Assembly (NCBI RefSeq): GCF_900105325.1
Contig: NZ_FNSU01000003.1
Location: 744,001 to 808,000 of the forward strand
Direction: 5' to 3'
Length of the DNA stretch: 64,000 nt
DNA from: Pseudomonas marginalis
Lineage (GTDB): Bacteria > Pseudomonadota > Gammaproteobacteria > Pseudomonadales > Pseudomonadaceae
In this document: in pieces, positions 18,201 through 26,798 of the stretch
How positions within the stretch are numbered: position 1 is the first letter of the stretch
Layout: every line of letters starts with the position of its first letter
Translations under genes and position numbers: made by a program
The notes under the pieces: generated by a model
Databases searched by the model: none
The model's input: only the letters and a program-made list of their open reading frames with translations
Told to the model about the DNA's origin: nothing

Positions 18201-19086
18201 TGAACGAGCACTGCCCATCGCCCGGGAGCGACTCAATGGTGCCTTGAGTGCGTTGTCCGATCCTGAGTTCGAGAAAGACCTCAAATTCGTGTGCAAAACC
18301 TTCTTCGGCGCGGATTCCGAGGACGTCGTGGCTGCCTTTACGCGCAAGCAGCGCACCATGAAAGTTGATTTGGACAAGCTGGATCTTTCCAACATCAACT
18401 TACTCGAAAACGAAGGCACGGAGTGGCAGGCCCAGCTCCTGCCGTCGTCCTATAGCCGTTACAAAGCAGGCTATCGCCAGGAAAAATACATAGAGGTTAA
18501 TGTGAACGGCGCCACGGACTATTACCGCAGCATGGGGAGTAGCGACGATGCCATGGCCAACACACTGATCCATGAGCAGGCCCATGGTTTCCCCGGTGAT
18601 GAGGATTATGTCTATTCCGGCGCGATCAAAGGCGGACGCGAGGACATTGCAGACTTGCTCAACCTGGGCAACACCACGGACCCCAAGCACTTTCGCCACT
18701 TGGGGGACGAGGTGCAGGAGGCGACCTTGAGCTTGTTCGCCAAGGCGCCCCAGGCGCATAACGCCGATTCGACCCTGTTCGGCATTGCGTTGCTGGACCA
18801 GGCTAAAAACAACCGGGCGTTGTACGAGGAAAATGTGGAGGCGATTCAACAGGCACTGGACAAGGCCAAGGCCACAGGTGGTGTAATTACCGAACAATTG
18901 CCCGTCAGGATTATTCGCAAGCGTGCAGTCAGCAGCGCTCCTTTACCGCGCTTTGTGCTGGTGCGCCATGATCAGACCGGCAAAATCGTCCAGGTGCTGG
19001 AGCGGCTCCCCCGGCCGGGCGGGCACGGGCCTCACGCTCCACGGTCTGTCAGCGATGTCGTTCAAGAGGTGTTCAAGTGGCACTGA
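15250..19086 (+). CDS. DUF6543-type large protein with C-terminal M35-like aspzincin domain, paralog 2
   Basis: 1278 residues. The first roughly 850 residues follow the same plan as the protein at 6099, including RNLIGWQRHPLPSSPP, HVAGYDLYSLQNAG, EFLVRDIPDTVHIGSPAWL and LDWGVLNGVI. A hydrophobic segment (GALTGCALDAVMIGSVVAGE) and a Pro-rich linker follow. The C-terminal region differs from the paralog and carries HEQAH at 1108-1112 in LIHEQAHG, then GDEDYVYSG from 1116. The pattern HExxH + GxxDxxY is that of M35 aspzincin (deuterolysin-like) metallopeptidases, which would make H1108, H1112 and D1119 zinc ligands and E1109 catalytic. There is no signal peptide. The structure suggests a delivered toxin with a protease payload. 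No adjacent immunity gene is recognisable. Confidence 0.78.
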   Translation: MSKVVATPEPVAVGFPSTATGIQPDRSPEVIRPEPLLRPSTLVHHIPGQLQGISDFSQALLDTAILEARNKERWIAALERHVQGKADQDTIDLAEIRFSSVTRSTLATDVQRGRKALAALANRPGMQAAWEKYGIDSQTAHLRIFDGRLEVLDSAGRWIDLSEPVSARPGLKKRFDTLLDMAQTTGHILHSTGEVDALQMLRVTLPNADGQDVPRSAKVIRNLIGWQRHPLPSSPPMGNYTGPWLALDSPLKLSQQDRQTLVGSFERFVGPQWLDKQQPLSGDVDAHILGRLRSQKNLNVYRQHRLLEGLNAPHDGLRKQQLNQLQVTAHLLRIDPHLGQQRNHVAGYDLYSLQNAGLKMADARKDLHMHLVQNKGVSPDAVEVVSHLFLATVAPEFLVRDIPDTVHIGSPAWLVLRKTVALLEALAPGSSRTLTYAQVLERAALQPPTPTLVPLFQAAEADPLLDWGVLNGVIAGRADDRYTVEDLRKSAGKYKDYIQTTQKATAVLQTPPVTRRALAQADLKAVFPGRDLDKPVQRDTYPMPFFMADPSHELSLIDLHMMGALKNGEYAQKVANGPFGGTTAETGGELADLQAGFNRLRFTKDMLDRSVKSGGDTFTSAITTRLKELFSKMPYQDRQLLEREELTFYRVEGESITAEGKAISDAAEQTERVKGRYGFIVQAGQGDNAKCFEFWPLRGEYFERPDFLKALARGEAQVPRVWVTKLQSHADGHGAGESEVQIRALRETLPAGSGRGSLADGGYFSQKTRDFAAYVRRHDLVLNRQELLDSAMGTTPRERFEARTQEAVKTIEDLLIPFKGCYDDIASGRVKTELGALTGCALDAVMIGSVVAGEVVEGAQAVSRAETALSKMSAATRAFGALSNNLFNPVAGLEQPLKAGYEWLSSRPVFRLGRPLGELRATWKTAMKEQLGAPPFATERPRKMRRPSVDGEQPRPHDPAQLPTLETAGTPAATPLLEQSRQAIERALPIARERLNGALSALSDPEFEKDLKFVCKTFFGADSEDVVAAFTRKQRTMKVDLDKLDLSNINLLENEGTEWQAQLLPSSYSRYKAGYRQEKYIEVNVNGATDYYRSMGSSDDAMANTLIHEQAHGFPGDEDYVYSGAIKGGREDIADLLNLGNTTDPKHFRHLGDEVQEATLSLFAKAPQAHNADSTLFGIALLDQAKNNRALYEENVEAIQQALDKAKATGGVITEQLPVRIIRKRAVSSAPLPRFVLVRHDQTGKIVQVLERLPRPGGHGPHAPRSVSDVVQEVFKWH

Positions 19087-19191
19087 AGCGCATGTTTGAA
19101 TGCACTGGGGAAAGACGGATTGGCTGAAATTTGCCGTTTAAAACCACGATAGTTCAACGACTCGACGGCCCCGTGGAAAACCTGGGACGAT

Positions 19192-20439
19192 TCAAGCTTC
19201 TTGTTTTTTTAAATGGTCTTTTTGCCCACTTGACAGCAATGTTGTACTTACACCCAATAAACCAACAAAACAGGAGACTGCAACGATGATCAACGTCACC
19301 GAAAAACCATATGCATCCAACAAACCGCCGAAAACAGTATAGGAGATGCCGATAATAACTGAGTTAACCAAGTTCGCAACAGATAGGCACGATGCTCGGA
19401 TGTGTGACTCAATATTGTCATGAATATAGGTTTCGTATGAGGTTTCATATATGGCAGGGAGCGACATGATTAGAAGGAAGCTTGCGACCGAAGTGGTTGT
19501 ACCGATATTCAATGAAAGAATGAAAAGAAGAAAGGTGGCAATAAGGGTGGTAGAGAAAGCAATTATGCCGAGAGAAAAACGAGAACAAAAAAAGCCAGCA
19601 GCCATGAACATTAATGCCGACAGGGCTTCAACAGCAGCATAAATGCCAGCGATGATAGGTACCTCTAAACCCTGCATGGAAAAAAAGGGTTGGCCATAGA
19701 TGAACAAGGGGATCGTTGAAAGCTCGAATAAAGCATATCCAATAAACAAAGGTATAAGAAATGCGCCTTTTTTAGACCGAAAAAAATTAATCAGCGAGGT
19801 GAGATGTCCCTCCGTTTTTTCATTAATTTTGTGACTTTTTTTATTCAAATTCAGTGAGAACGCCGGGAGCTTCATTTCGGGAATGAATGTCACAACAACA
19901 GCTCCAATGAGCTTTGATGCCGCAAAACAAATATAAACACTGTTCCAAGACCATGTGTCTTGTAATACGCCACCAAGCAGCATAGATAAGCCTAATGAAA
20001 TCGCACCAATGGCACGGGCGCGTGAGAGTATTTTAGGATACTCTTCGGCGCGATGCTGGGCCAGTAAGTTATCATACAGTAATGCCCTGTCCGAACCGGA
20101 GCCCATGGCAATGCTGGCGCCGAACAGACAAAATATTATGGCGAAAGGAATAAAGGAGGAAAATAGCAGAAATCCAATGCCGCTTATAAATAACCCTAAA
20201 AAGCCGAGTATGAGAGAACATTTACGACCATATCGATCCGCGAGCAAACCGGATGGGATTTCTAACGCTACGGAAGAGAAGAATAAAAAAGATTGAAGAA
20301 TGCCTATTTCTCCTTGTGTGATTCCAAGTTGCAGCAGATAAAGTACAAACAGGCTTCTTTGGACATCAAGGTTCATAAAGATTGATAAGGAGTAATATAG
20401 GTTGTCGTGCTTGTTTTTGAGTGGGTTCAGGGTGCTCAT
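19192..20439 (-). CDS. MFS transporter in an AT-rich segment
   Basis: 415 residues with about twelve hydrophobic helices. The MFS motif A appears as GLLADRYGRK between helices 2 and 3. It is likely a 12-TM drug- or metabolite-type exporter; the substrate cannot be inferred. Base composition and codon use (many AAA, ATT, TTT and AAT codons) differ sharply from all neighbours, and the flanking bases to about 20700 are also AT-rich, so recent acquisition is likely. There is no clear ribosome binding site before ATG 20439. It converges with the M35 toxin gene and could help export or resist a compound made elsewhere. Confidence 0.85.
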   Translation of the reverse strand: MSTLNPLKNKHDNLYYSLSIFMNLDVQRSLFVLYLLQLGITQGEIGILQSFLFFSSVALEIPSGLLADRYGRKCSLILGFLGLFISGIGFLLFSSFIPFAIIFCLFGASIAMGSGSDRALLYDNLLAQHRAEEYPKILSRARAIGAISLGLSMLLGGVLQDTWSWNSVYICFAASKLIGAVVVTFIPEMKLPAFSLNLNKKSHKINEKTEGHLTSLINFFRSKKGAFLIPLFIGYALFELSTIPLFIYGQPFFSMQGLEVPIIAGIYAAVEALSALMFMAAGFFCSRFSLGIIAFSTTLIATFLLFILSLNIGTTTSVASFLLIMSLPAIYETSYETYIHDNIESHIRASCLSVANLVNSVIIGISYTVFGGLLDAYGFSVTLIIVAVSCFVGLLGVSTTLLSSGQKDHLKKQEA

Positions 20440-20739
20440 TTTTATTTAAATATCTGTCTTTTTAAGCTGACGATATTTAAAGTTTAAGGTGCATCCATTT
20501 TTTTTAGAAGGCCTCATTTTCTGTGTTGTAGAAGAAATGGCAGCCGCAATAAAAAGCATGTACTCCTGATTGCCAGGCGCAGCGCGGTATTAGGAAGTGA
20601 CCTACGAAGGACTTCTTGTTTCGCTTACAGAAGTAACTTTCAACATTTTAGGACGCTCCAAACAAAAAAAGCCCCATGACCAAATAGGCCACGGGGCTAA
20701 AAATTGGCTGGATGCGACCAACCAAAGGAGCTCTTTACG
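20440..20739. other. AT-rich intergenic stretch, MFS promoter region and oprN terminator
   Basis: Three hundred bases without a convincing gene. The part next to the MFS gene (20440-20520) is very AT-rich and should hold its promoter. The part next to oprN holds the terminator at 20664-20698. A short possible reading frame at 20597-20797 looks like a chance ORF. I see no integrase, tRNA or direct repeat that would mark an insertion site. Confidence 0.6.
20664..20698 (-). terminator. Rho-independent terminator of mexEF-oprN
   Basis: On the minus strand AGCCCC...GGGGCT forms an imperfect 12-bp stem (two mismatches) with loop TATTT, followed by a run of seven T. It lies 41 bases after the oprN stop. 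Confidence 0.85.
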
Positions 20740-22155
20740 TTACTTGGCAGTCGCCACGACGGTGTCTGGCTTCCAGCCACCTCCCAGCGCCTTGTAGATC
20801 GCCACAATCCCGCGATACAGGTCCACTTCGGCCTGGGCCTGGGAGTCTTCGGCGGCCAGGCGTTCGCGTTGCGCGTCGAGCAGGACGAGGAAGTCCACGG
20901 TGCCTTCGCGGTAGCGGATCGCGGCGAGGTCGGCGGCGGCGCGGCTGGATTCGCTTTGGCGGATCAGCGAGACCAGGCGTTGCTGACGCTTGCCGTAATC
21001 GCTGAAGGCATTCTCGGACTCTTCCAGCGCCAGCAGCACTTGCTGCTCGTAGGTCGCCAGGGCGCCATCGGCTTCGGCGTCTGCACCCCGCAGGCGGGCG
21101 CGGACGCTGCCCAGGTCGAAGGCGGCCCAGGTGATGCTCGGGCCAAGGGCCCAGGCATTTGCGGCGGACGAACCGATCTGCGAACCGCGCCCGGCGGTGA
21201 AGCCGAGGAAGCCGCTGAGGCTGACCCGTGGGAACAGGTCGGCCTTGGCTACGCCGATACGCGCGGTGGCGGCGGCCAGTTTGCGTTCGGCGCTGAGGAT
21301 GTCCGGGCGCCGTTGCAGCAGTTGCCCCGGGTCGCCGATCGGCAACGCCTTGGCAATCGCCGGCAGGTCTTTCGGGCCCAGGTCCACGGTCAGCTTGTCG
21401 GGGCGCTGGCCGAGGAGGGTGGCGATGCGGTTACGCTCACGCACCTGTTCGGCCTGCAGTTGCGGCACGCTGGCCTCCACTGCTGCGAGGCGTGCGTCGG
21501 CACGCTCCACGTCGAGTTGGTCACCCACGCCGGCATCCCGCAGGCTGACGGTGATGGTGCGCGAGTCCTGCTGGTTCTTCAGGTTGTCGAGGGCAATGCG
21601 TTCACGCAGTTGCGCGCCGCGCAGTTGGCCGTAGGCGTCCACCAGTTCGGCAATCAGGGTGACTTGCAGTTGGTACAGGTCGGCCTCGGCGGCTTGCTGG
21701 TCGGCGTCGGTGGCTTCCAGGTTGCGCTGGATGCGCCCGAACAGGTCCAGTTCCCAGGCCATGTCCAGGCCCAGGTCGTAACGCTCGGTCTTGACCCGGC
21801 GGGTGGTCTGGCCGGGAATCTGGCCCTTGCCCTGGTCGCTGCTGACGCGGCTGGTAATGGTCGGCATGGCGTCGTTGCTGGCGTCATCACGAATCGCCCG
21901 CGCGGCCCGCAGACGGGCAAACGCCACGCGCAGATCACGGTTGCCTTGCAGCGATTGCGTGACCAACTGGTTGAGGGTCGGGTCGTCGAACTGCTGCCAC
22001 CAGATGCCTTCGAACTTGGCGTGGTCATACTGCTTGGCATCCGCGGCGGCGGTGATGTTCACCGCCTCCGGGGTCTGGGTCTTGTAGTCCGGGCCCACGG
22101 CACAGGCGCTCAGCGCCAGGACCAGCAAGCTCGGCAGGAATACTTTCACACTCAT
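20740..22155 (-). CDS. oprN: RND efflux outer membrane channel, OprN-like
   Basis: 471 residues. It starts with a lipoprotein signal (LLVLALSACAVGPDYK) with the lipobox Cys at about 18. It belongs to the NodT/TolC-like outer membrane factor family: two repeated coiled-coil halves (RDLRVAFARLRAARA..., GQLRGAQLRERIALDNL..., LLALEESENAFSDYGKRQQRLVSL) forming a trimeric channel-tunnel. It completes the tripartite pump with MexE and MexF. The start at 22155 overlaps the mexF stop as ATGA; an apparent longer frame upstream merely runs through mexF and lacks the signal sequence at its start. Confidence 0.93.
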   Translation of the reverse strand: MSVKVFLPSLLVLALSACAVGPDYKTQTPEAVNITAAADAKQYDHAKFEGIWWQQFDDPTLNQLVTQSLQGNRDLRVAFARLRAARAIRDDASNDAMPTITSRVSSDQGKGQIPGQTTRRVKTERYDLGLDMAWELDLFGRIQRNLEATDADQQAAEADLYQLQVTLIAELVDAYGQLRGAQLRERIALDNLKNQQDSRTITVSLRDAGVGDQLDVERADARLAAVEASVPQLQAEQVRERNRIATLLGQRPDKLTVDLGPKDLPAIAKALPIGDPGQLLQRRPDILSAERKLAAATARIGVAKADLFPRVSLSGFLGFTAGRGSQIGSSAANAWALGPSITWAAFDLGSVRARLRGADAEADGALATYEQQVLLALEESENAFSDYGKRQQRLVSLIRQSESSRAAADLAAIRYREGTVDFLVLLDAQRERLAAEDSQAQAEVDLYRGIVAIYKALGGGWKPDTVVATAK

Positions 22156-25100
22156 TGCTGTGTCTCCAGCTTCAAGGCCTTGGCCGCTTTGCGCGCTTCG
22201 CTGCGCTCCACATAGCGACGGATCAGTACGTAGAACACTGGTGTCAGCAACAGGCCGAAGAAGGTCACCCCGATCATCCCGGAGAACACCGCCACGCCCA
22301 TGGCATGACGCATCTCGGCACCGGCACCGCTGGACAACACCAGTGGCACCACACCCATGATGAAGGCGAACGAGGTCATCAGGATCGGCCGCAGACGCAG
22401 GCGGCAGGCTTCCAGTACCGCAGCGAGCGGGTCGAGGCCTTCCTGCTGTTTGTCCTTGGCGAACTCGACGATCAGAATCGCGTTCTTGCACGCCAGGCCC
22501 ACCAGTACGATCAGGCCGATCTGGGTGAAGATGTTGTTGTCGCTACCGGAGATGATTACCCCGGTAATGGCCGACAGCAGCGTCATCGGGACGATCAGGA
22601 TCACCGCCAGCGGCAGGCTCCAGCTTTCGTATTGGGCGGCCAGGACCAGGAACGCCAGCAGTACGCAGAGCGGGAACACGAACAGCGCAGTGTTGCCCGA
22701 GAGGATTTGCTGATAGGTCAGGTCGGTCCACTCGTAGGTCATGCCGTTGGGCAGTTCATCCTTCAACAGTTTTTCAATCGCCGCCTGGGCCTGGCCGGAG
22801 CTGTAGCCCGGTGCCGCGTTGCCGTTGATCTCGGCGGTGATAAAGCCGTTGTAGTGCATCACGCGGTCCGGCCCCGAGGTGTCGCTGACCTTGATAAAGG
22901 TCGCCAGCGGGATCATCTCGCCCTTGTTGTTGCGTACTTTCAGCTGGCCGATCTGGTCGGCGTCCTGGCGGAACTGTTGTTCAGCCTGCACGTTGACCTG
23001 GTAGGTACGCCCGAAGCGGTTGAAGTCGTTGGCATACAAGGAACCCAGGTAGACCTGCAGGGTGTCGAAGATGTCGCTGATCGCCACGCCGTGGGTCTTG
23101 GCCTTTTCGCGGTCGATGGCGGCATCGACCTGGGGCACGTTGACCGTGTAGCTTGTGAACAGGCCGAACAACTCGGGCACGCCACGGCTCTTGGTGATGA
23201 CGTTCTGCACTTCTTTGTACAGCTCGTCATAGCCGAGGTTGCCACGGTCTTCGATCTGCAGGCGGAACCCGCCGATGGTGCCCAGGCCCTGTACCGGCGG
23301 CGGTGGGAAGATCGCCATGTAGGCTTCTTCGATGTTGGCGTACTGGCCATTCAACGCACCGGCAATTGCCCCAGCGGACATGCTCGGGTCTTTACGCTCA
23401 TCGAACGGCTTCAGGGTCACGAACACAATGCCGCTGTTCGGGCTGTTGGTGAACCCGTTGATCGACAGACCAGGGAAGGCAATCGCAGCTTCCACACCGG
23501 GCTGCTTCAGGGCGATCTCCGACATGCGCTTCATCACGTTTTCGGTGCGGTCCAGGCTCGCAGCGTCGGGCAGTTGGGCGAAGGCCACCAGGTATTGCTT
23601 GTCCTGGGCCGGTACGAAGCCGGTCGGGGTGTGGGCAAACCCGAAGAAGGTCAGCACCATCAGGCCGGCGTACACGAACAAGGCAATGCCCGTGCCGCGA
23701 ATCACCCGGCGTACGGTACTCACGTAGCCATGGCTGGACTTTTCGAAAAAGCGGTTGAAGGGACGGAACAGCCAGCCACCGAGGAGCTTGTCGAGGACCT
23801 TCGAGAAACGATCCTTCGGTGCGTCGTGACCGCGCAGCAACACGGCGGCCAGGGCAGGGGACAGGGTCAGCGAGTTGAACGCCGAGATCACCGTCGATAT
23901 CGCAATGGTCAAGGCGAACTGTTTGTAGAACTGCCCGGTCAAGCCACTGATAAACGCCGCTGGAATGAACACCGCACACAGCACCAGCGCCGTGGCGATG
24001 ATCGGCCCGGTCACTTCGCTCATGGCTTTTTCAGTCGCCGGGAACGGCTCCAGGCCCAGCTCGATATTACGTTCGACGTTCTCCACCACCACGATGGCGT
24101 CGTCCACCACGATGCCGATGGCCAGTACCAATCCGAACAGCGACAGCGCGTTGAGCGAGAAGCCGAACAGGTGCATCACCGCAAAGGTCCCGATCAACGA
24201 GACCGGCACCGCCACCAACGGAATGATCGAGGCGCGCCAGGTCTGCAGGAACAGGATCACCACCAGCACCACGAGGATCAGCGCTTCGAACAGGGTGTGC
24301 ACCACCGCTTCGATGGAACCGCGCACAAAGACCGTCGGGTCATAGGCGATGCGGTAATCCATGCCGGCCGGGAAGCTCTTTTTCAGCTCGGCCATCTTGG
24401 CGCGCACATCGTTGGAGATGTCGATGGCATTGGAGCCGGGGCGCTGGAAAATCGGAATCGCGACGGCCGGCTGGTTATCGATCAGCGAGCGCAGTGCGTA
24501 TTGGCTCGATCCCAACTCGACCCGGGCGATGTCCCTGAGGCGCGTGATTTCACCGTTGGCGCCGGCGCGGATCACAATGTTCTCGAACTCTTCCTCGGTG
24601 ACCAGGCGGCCCTGGGTGTTCACCGATAACTGGAAGCTGGTGTCAGACGGTGCAGGCTGGGCGCCCAGGGCACCGGCTGCCACCTGGCGGTTCTGCTCGC
24701 GGATCGCGGTGACCACATCGGTGGCGGTCAGGTTGCGCGAGGCGGTCTTGTTCGGATCCAGCCATACACGCAGGGAGTAGTCGCCCATGCCGAACAACTG
24801 CACGTCGCCGACGCCGCCCAGGCGGGCCAGCTCATCCTTGATATTGAGGATCGCGTAGTTGGACAGGTACAGCATGTCGTAGCGCTGATCCGGGGAGGTC
24901 AAGTGCACCACCATGGTCAGGTCGGGGGAGGCCTTGTCCACGGTGATACCGATGCGCGTCACTTCCTCAGGCAGTTTTGGCTGAGTCCGTGTCACCCGGT
25001 TTTGCACCTGCACCTGCGCATTGTCCAGGTCGGTGCCCAGGGCGAAGGTGATGGTCAGGGTCAGCTTGCCGTCGGCCGTCGATTGCGAGGACATGTACAG

Positions 25101-25331
25101 CATGCCCTCGACGCCGGTGATGGCTTGCTCCAGCGGCGCGGCCACGGTTTCACCGATGACCTTGGGGTTGGCGCCCGGGAAGTTGGCGCGCACCACCACG
25201 GTCGGCGGCACCACCTCCGGGTATTCGCTGATCGGCAACTGGAACAGCGAGATCGCACCGGCGATCAGGATCAGCAGCGACAGCACCGCTGCGAAGATCG
25301 GCCGTGAAATGAAGAACTTGGAAAAATTCAT
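22152..25331 (-). CDS. mexF: RND efflux inner membrane transporter MexF
   Basis: 1059 residues, full length for an HAE1 RND transporter and very close to the P. aeruginosa MexF sequence as I remember it. It opens with MNFSKFFISRPIFAAVLSLL and has twelve membrane helices with two large periplasmic loops. The proton-relay aspartates lie in helix 4 (GIVVDDAIVVVENVERN); the matching helix 10 lysine is in GLACKNAILIVEFAK. The pump expels drugs such as chloramphenicol, fluoroquinolones and trimethoprim and probably endogenous quorum or stress metabolites. It lies 15 bases after mexE and overlaps oprN. Confidence 0.95.
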   Translation of the reverse strand: MNFSKFFISRPIFAAVLSLLILIAGAISLFQLPISEYPEVVPPTVVVRANFPGANPKVIGETVAAPLEQAITGVEGMLYMSSQSTADGKLTLTITFALGTDLDNAQVQVQNRVTRTQPKLPEEVTRIGITVDKASPDLTMVVHLTSPDQRYDMLYLSNYAILNIKDELARLGGVGDVQLFGMGDYSLRVWLDPNKTASRNLTATDVVTAIREQNRQVAAGALGAQPAPSDTSFQLSVNTQGRLVTEEEFENIVIRAGANGEITRLRDIARVELGSSQYALRSLIDNQPAVAIPIFQRPGSNAIDISNDVRAKMAELKKSFPAGMDYRIAYDPTVFVRGSIEAVVHTLFEALILVVLVVILFLQTWRASIIPLVAVPVSLIGTFAVMHLFGFSLNALSLFGLVLAIGIVVDDAIVVVENVERNIELGLEPFPATEKAMSEVTGPIIATALVLCAVFIPAAFISGLTGQFYKQFALTIAISTVISAFNSLTLSPALAAVLLRGHDAPKDRFSKVLDKLLGGWLFRPFNRFFEKSSHGYVSTVRRVIRGTGIALFVYAGLMVLTFFGFAHTPTGFVPAQDKQYLVAFAQLPDAASLDRTENVMKRMSEIALKQPGVEAAIAFPGLSINGFTNSPNSGIVFVTLKPFDERKDPSMSAGAIAGALNGQYANIEEAYMAIFPPPPVQGLGTIGGFRLQIEDRGNLGYDELYKEVQNVITKSRGVPELFGLFTSYTVNVPQVDAAIDREKAKTHGVAISDIFDTLQVYLGSLYANDFNRFGRTYQVNVQAEQQFRQDADQIGQLKVRNNKGEMIPLATFIKVSDTSGPDRVMHYNGFITAEINGNAAPGYSSGQAQAAIEKLLKDELPNGMTYEWTDLTYQQILSGNTALFVFPLCVLLAFLVLAAQYESWSLPLAVILIVPMTLLSAITGVIISGSDNNIFTQIGLIVLVGLACKNAILIVEFAKDKQQEGLDPLAAVLEACRLRLRPILMTSFAFIMGVVPLVLSSGAGAEMRHAMGVAVFSGMIGVTFFGLLLTPVFYVLIRRYVERSEARKAAKALKLETQQ

Positions 25332-25346
25332 CTTGAGTCGTATCCC

Positions 25347-26588
25347 TTAACCGCGTGGAGACGCAACGGCTGCGAGCTTGGGCGCGTTTTTTTCCGGCGC
25401 CACTTGCTCCAGGTTGCTGGCTTCAAGCGCTTGTCGTTGTTGGGCCAAGGCGGCGAGGGTTTCCTTGCTGGCCATCGGGATGGTTTCCGGGGCGACCGGC
25501 GAGCCGGGGCGTGCGCGTTGCAGGCCCTTGACGATAATGGTGTCGTCCTTGTTCAGGCCGCTGCGCACGATGCGCAGGCCTTCGATCTTCGGCCCCAGTT
25601 CCACTGCGCGATACGCCGGCTTGTCGCCTTCCATCACCAGCACGAACTTCTTGCCCAGGTCGGTGCCGACGGCCTCGTCGTTGATCAGCACGGCGGAGTA
25701 GGTGCCGCTGCCGACCAGCTTCAGGCGCGCATACAGGCCAGGGGTGTATTCGCCCTTGCTGTTATCGAACACGGCGCGCCCACGGATGGTGCCGGTGGCC
25801 GGGTTGACCTGGTTGTCGACGAAGTTCATCTGGCCCAGGTGCGGGTTGCCGGTTTCATTCGACAGGCCCAGGTACACCGGGGTGGTAGCGCCACGACGGC
25901 CTTGGCGAGCGAGTTCGGTGTACTTGAGGTACACACGTTCATCGGCGTCGAAGTAGGCGTAGACCTTGTCGGTGGAGACCACGCTGGTCAGCGCGGTGAC
26001 GTCGGCGGTCACCAGGTTGCCGGCGGTGATTTCGGCACGGCTGACGCGGCCGCTGATCGGCGAGGTCACGCGGGTGAAGCTCAGGTTCAGCTTGGCCAGG
26101 TCCAACTGCGCCTGGATCCCGGCGACGGCGGCGCGGGCTTCCTGGGCGGCGGTGGTGCGCGAGTCGGCCAGTTCGGCGGAGATCGCATTGCTCTGGCGCA
26201 GGCGTTCGCCGCGCTGGGCTTCGTTGTCGCTGCGGGTGGCGGCGGCTTTGGTTTGAGCCAGTTGGGCTTCCAGGCGGCGCACTTCGGCCTGGAACGGACG
26301 CGGGTCGATCTGGAACAGCAGGTCGCCTTTCTTGACCAAAGCGCCTTCGGTGAAAGCGACTTGGTCAATCTGGCCAGAGACCCGTGGACGAATCTGTACG
26401 GTTTCGGGCGCTTCCAGGCGACCGGTGAATTCATCCCACTCGTTGACCGGCTGCTCAAGCACCTTGGCCACGCTGACTTTTGCCGGTGGCATGGCGGCCG
26501 CTTGTTCCGGGGTCTTGCCGCACGCGCTCATCACCACCACGGCCAGGATCGCCAGGGGGAAGCGCAAATGTTTGAGTGACTGTTCCAT
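25347..26588 (-). CDS. mexE: RND efflux periplasmic adaptor MexE
   Basis: 413 residues from ATG 26588 (MEQSLKHLRFPLAIL), the start of the known MexE; two upstream in-frame Mets have no support. The lipoprotein signal ends at VVVMSACGK. The membrane-fusion-protein layout is visible: lipoyl half (VQIRPRVSGQIDQVAF), alpha-helical hairpin rich in Ala/Gln/Arg (about 115-180), second lipoyl half, and beta-barrel and membrane-proximal domains. It bridges MexF to OprN. A nod-box-like site lies about 90 bases upstream. The activator gene mexT is not in this window. Confidence 0.93.
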   Translation of the reverse strand: MEQSLKHLRFPLAILAVVVMSACGKTPEQAAAMPPAKVSVAKVLEQPVNEWDEFTGRLEAPETVQIRPRVSGQIDQVAFTEGALVKKGDLLFQIDPRPFQAEVRRLEAQLAQTKAAATRSDNEAQRGERLRQSNAISAELADSRTTAAQEARAAVAGIQAQLDLAKLNLSFTRVTSPISGRVSRAEITAGNLVTADVTALTSVVSTDKVYAYFDADERVYLKYTELARQGRRGATTPVYLGLSNETGNPHLGQMNFVDNQVNPATGTIRGRAVFDNSKGEYTPGLYARLKLVGSGTYSAVLINDEAVGTDLGKKFVLVMEGDKPAYRAVELGPKIEGLRIVRSGLNKDDTIIVKGLQRARPGSPVAPETIPMASKETLAALAQQRQALEASNLEQVAPEKNAPKLAAVASPRG

Positions 26589-26673
26589 GAGGTGCATCCG
26601 CCAATGTATTTGAGATGGGCGGATCATGCGCGGCGAGGCGGTATGTCACGAATCGAATGAAGCAAAGGTAACT

Positions 26674-26688
26674 ATCATTCGGAATGAT
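26674..26688. promoter_or_regulatory. Nod-box-like LysR operator upstream of mexE
   Basis: ATCATTCCGAATGAT on the minus strand is ATC-N9-GAT, the nod box pattern described for MexT-type LysR activators at mexE. It is the core of a 17-base palindrome (26673-26689) and lies 86-100 bases upstream of the mexE start, a normal activator distance. Confidence 0.68.
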
Positions 26689-26751
26689 ATAAGCGCGGGG
26701 TTAGCCCTCTAGCATGGGGGTTTCGTTAGGGGGCTATCAATGGGCGTGATG

Positions 26752-26798
26752 ACAAAGGACTGTTGTTGCGTGTGTAACGAACCTCTCAGGTCCTTTGT
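26752..26798. repeat. Short inverted repeat downstream of the HNH gene
   Basis: ACAAAGGAC and its perfect complement GTCCTTTGT are separated by 29 bases, in the gap between the divergently placed mexE promoter region and the end of the HNH gene. It could be a weak terminator or a structured RNA end; no T tract follows on the minus strand. Confidence 0.35.

Noticed and set aside
22155..24629. 824-residue open frame on the plus strand
   Set aside because: Lies wholly antisense to mexF, is rich in His/Gln/Arg/Gly as mirror frames of GC-rich genes are, and has no ribosome binding site or recognisable domain.
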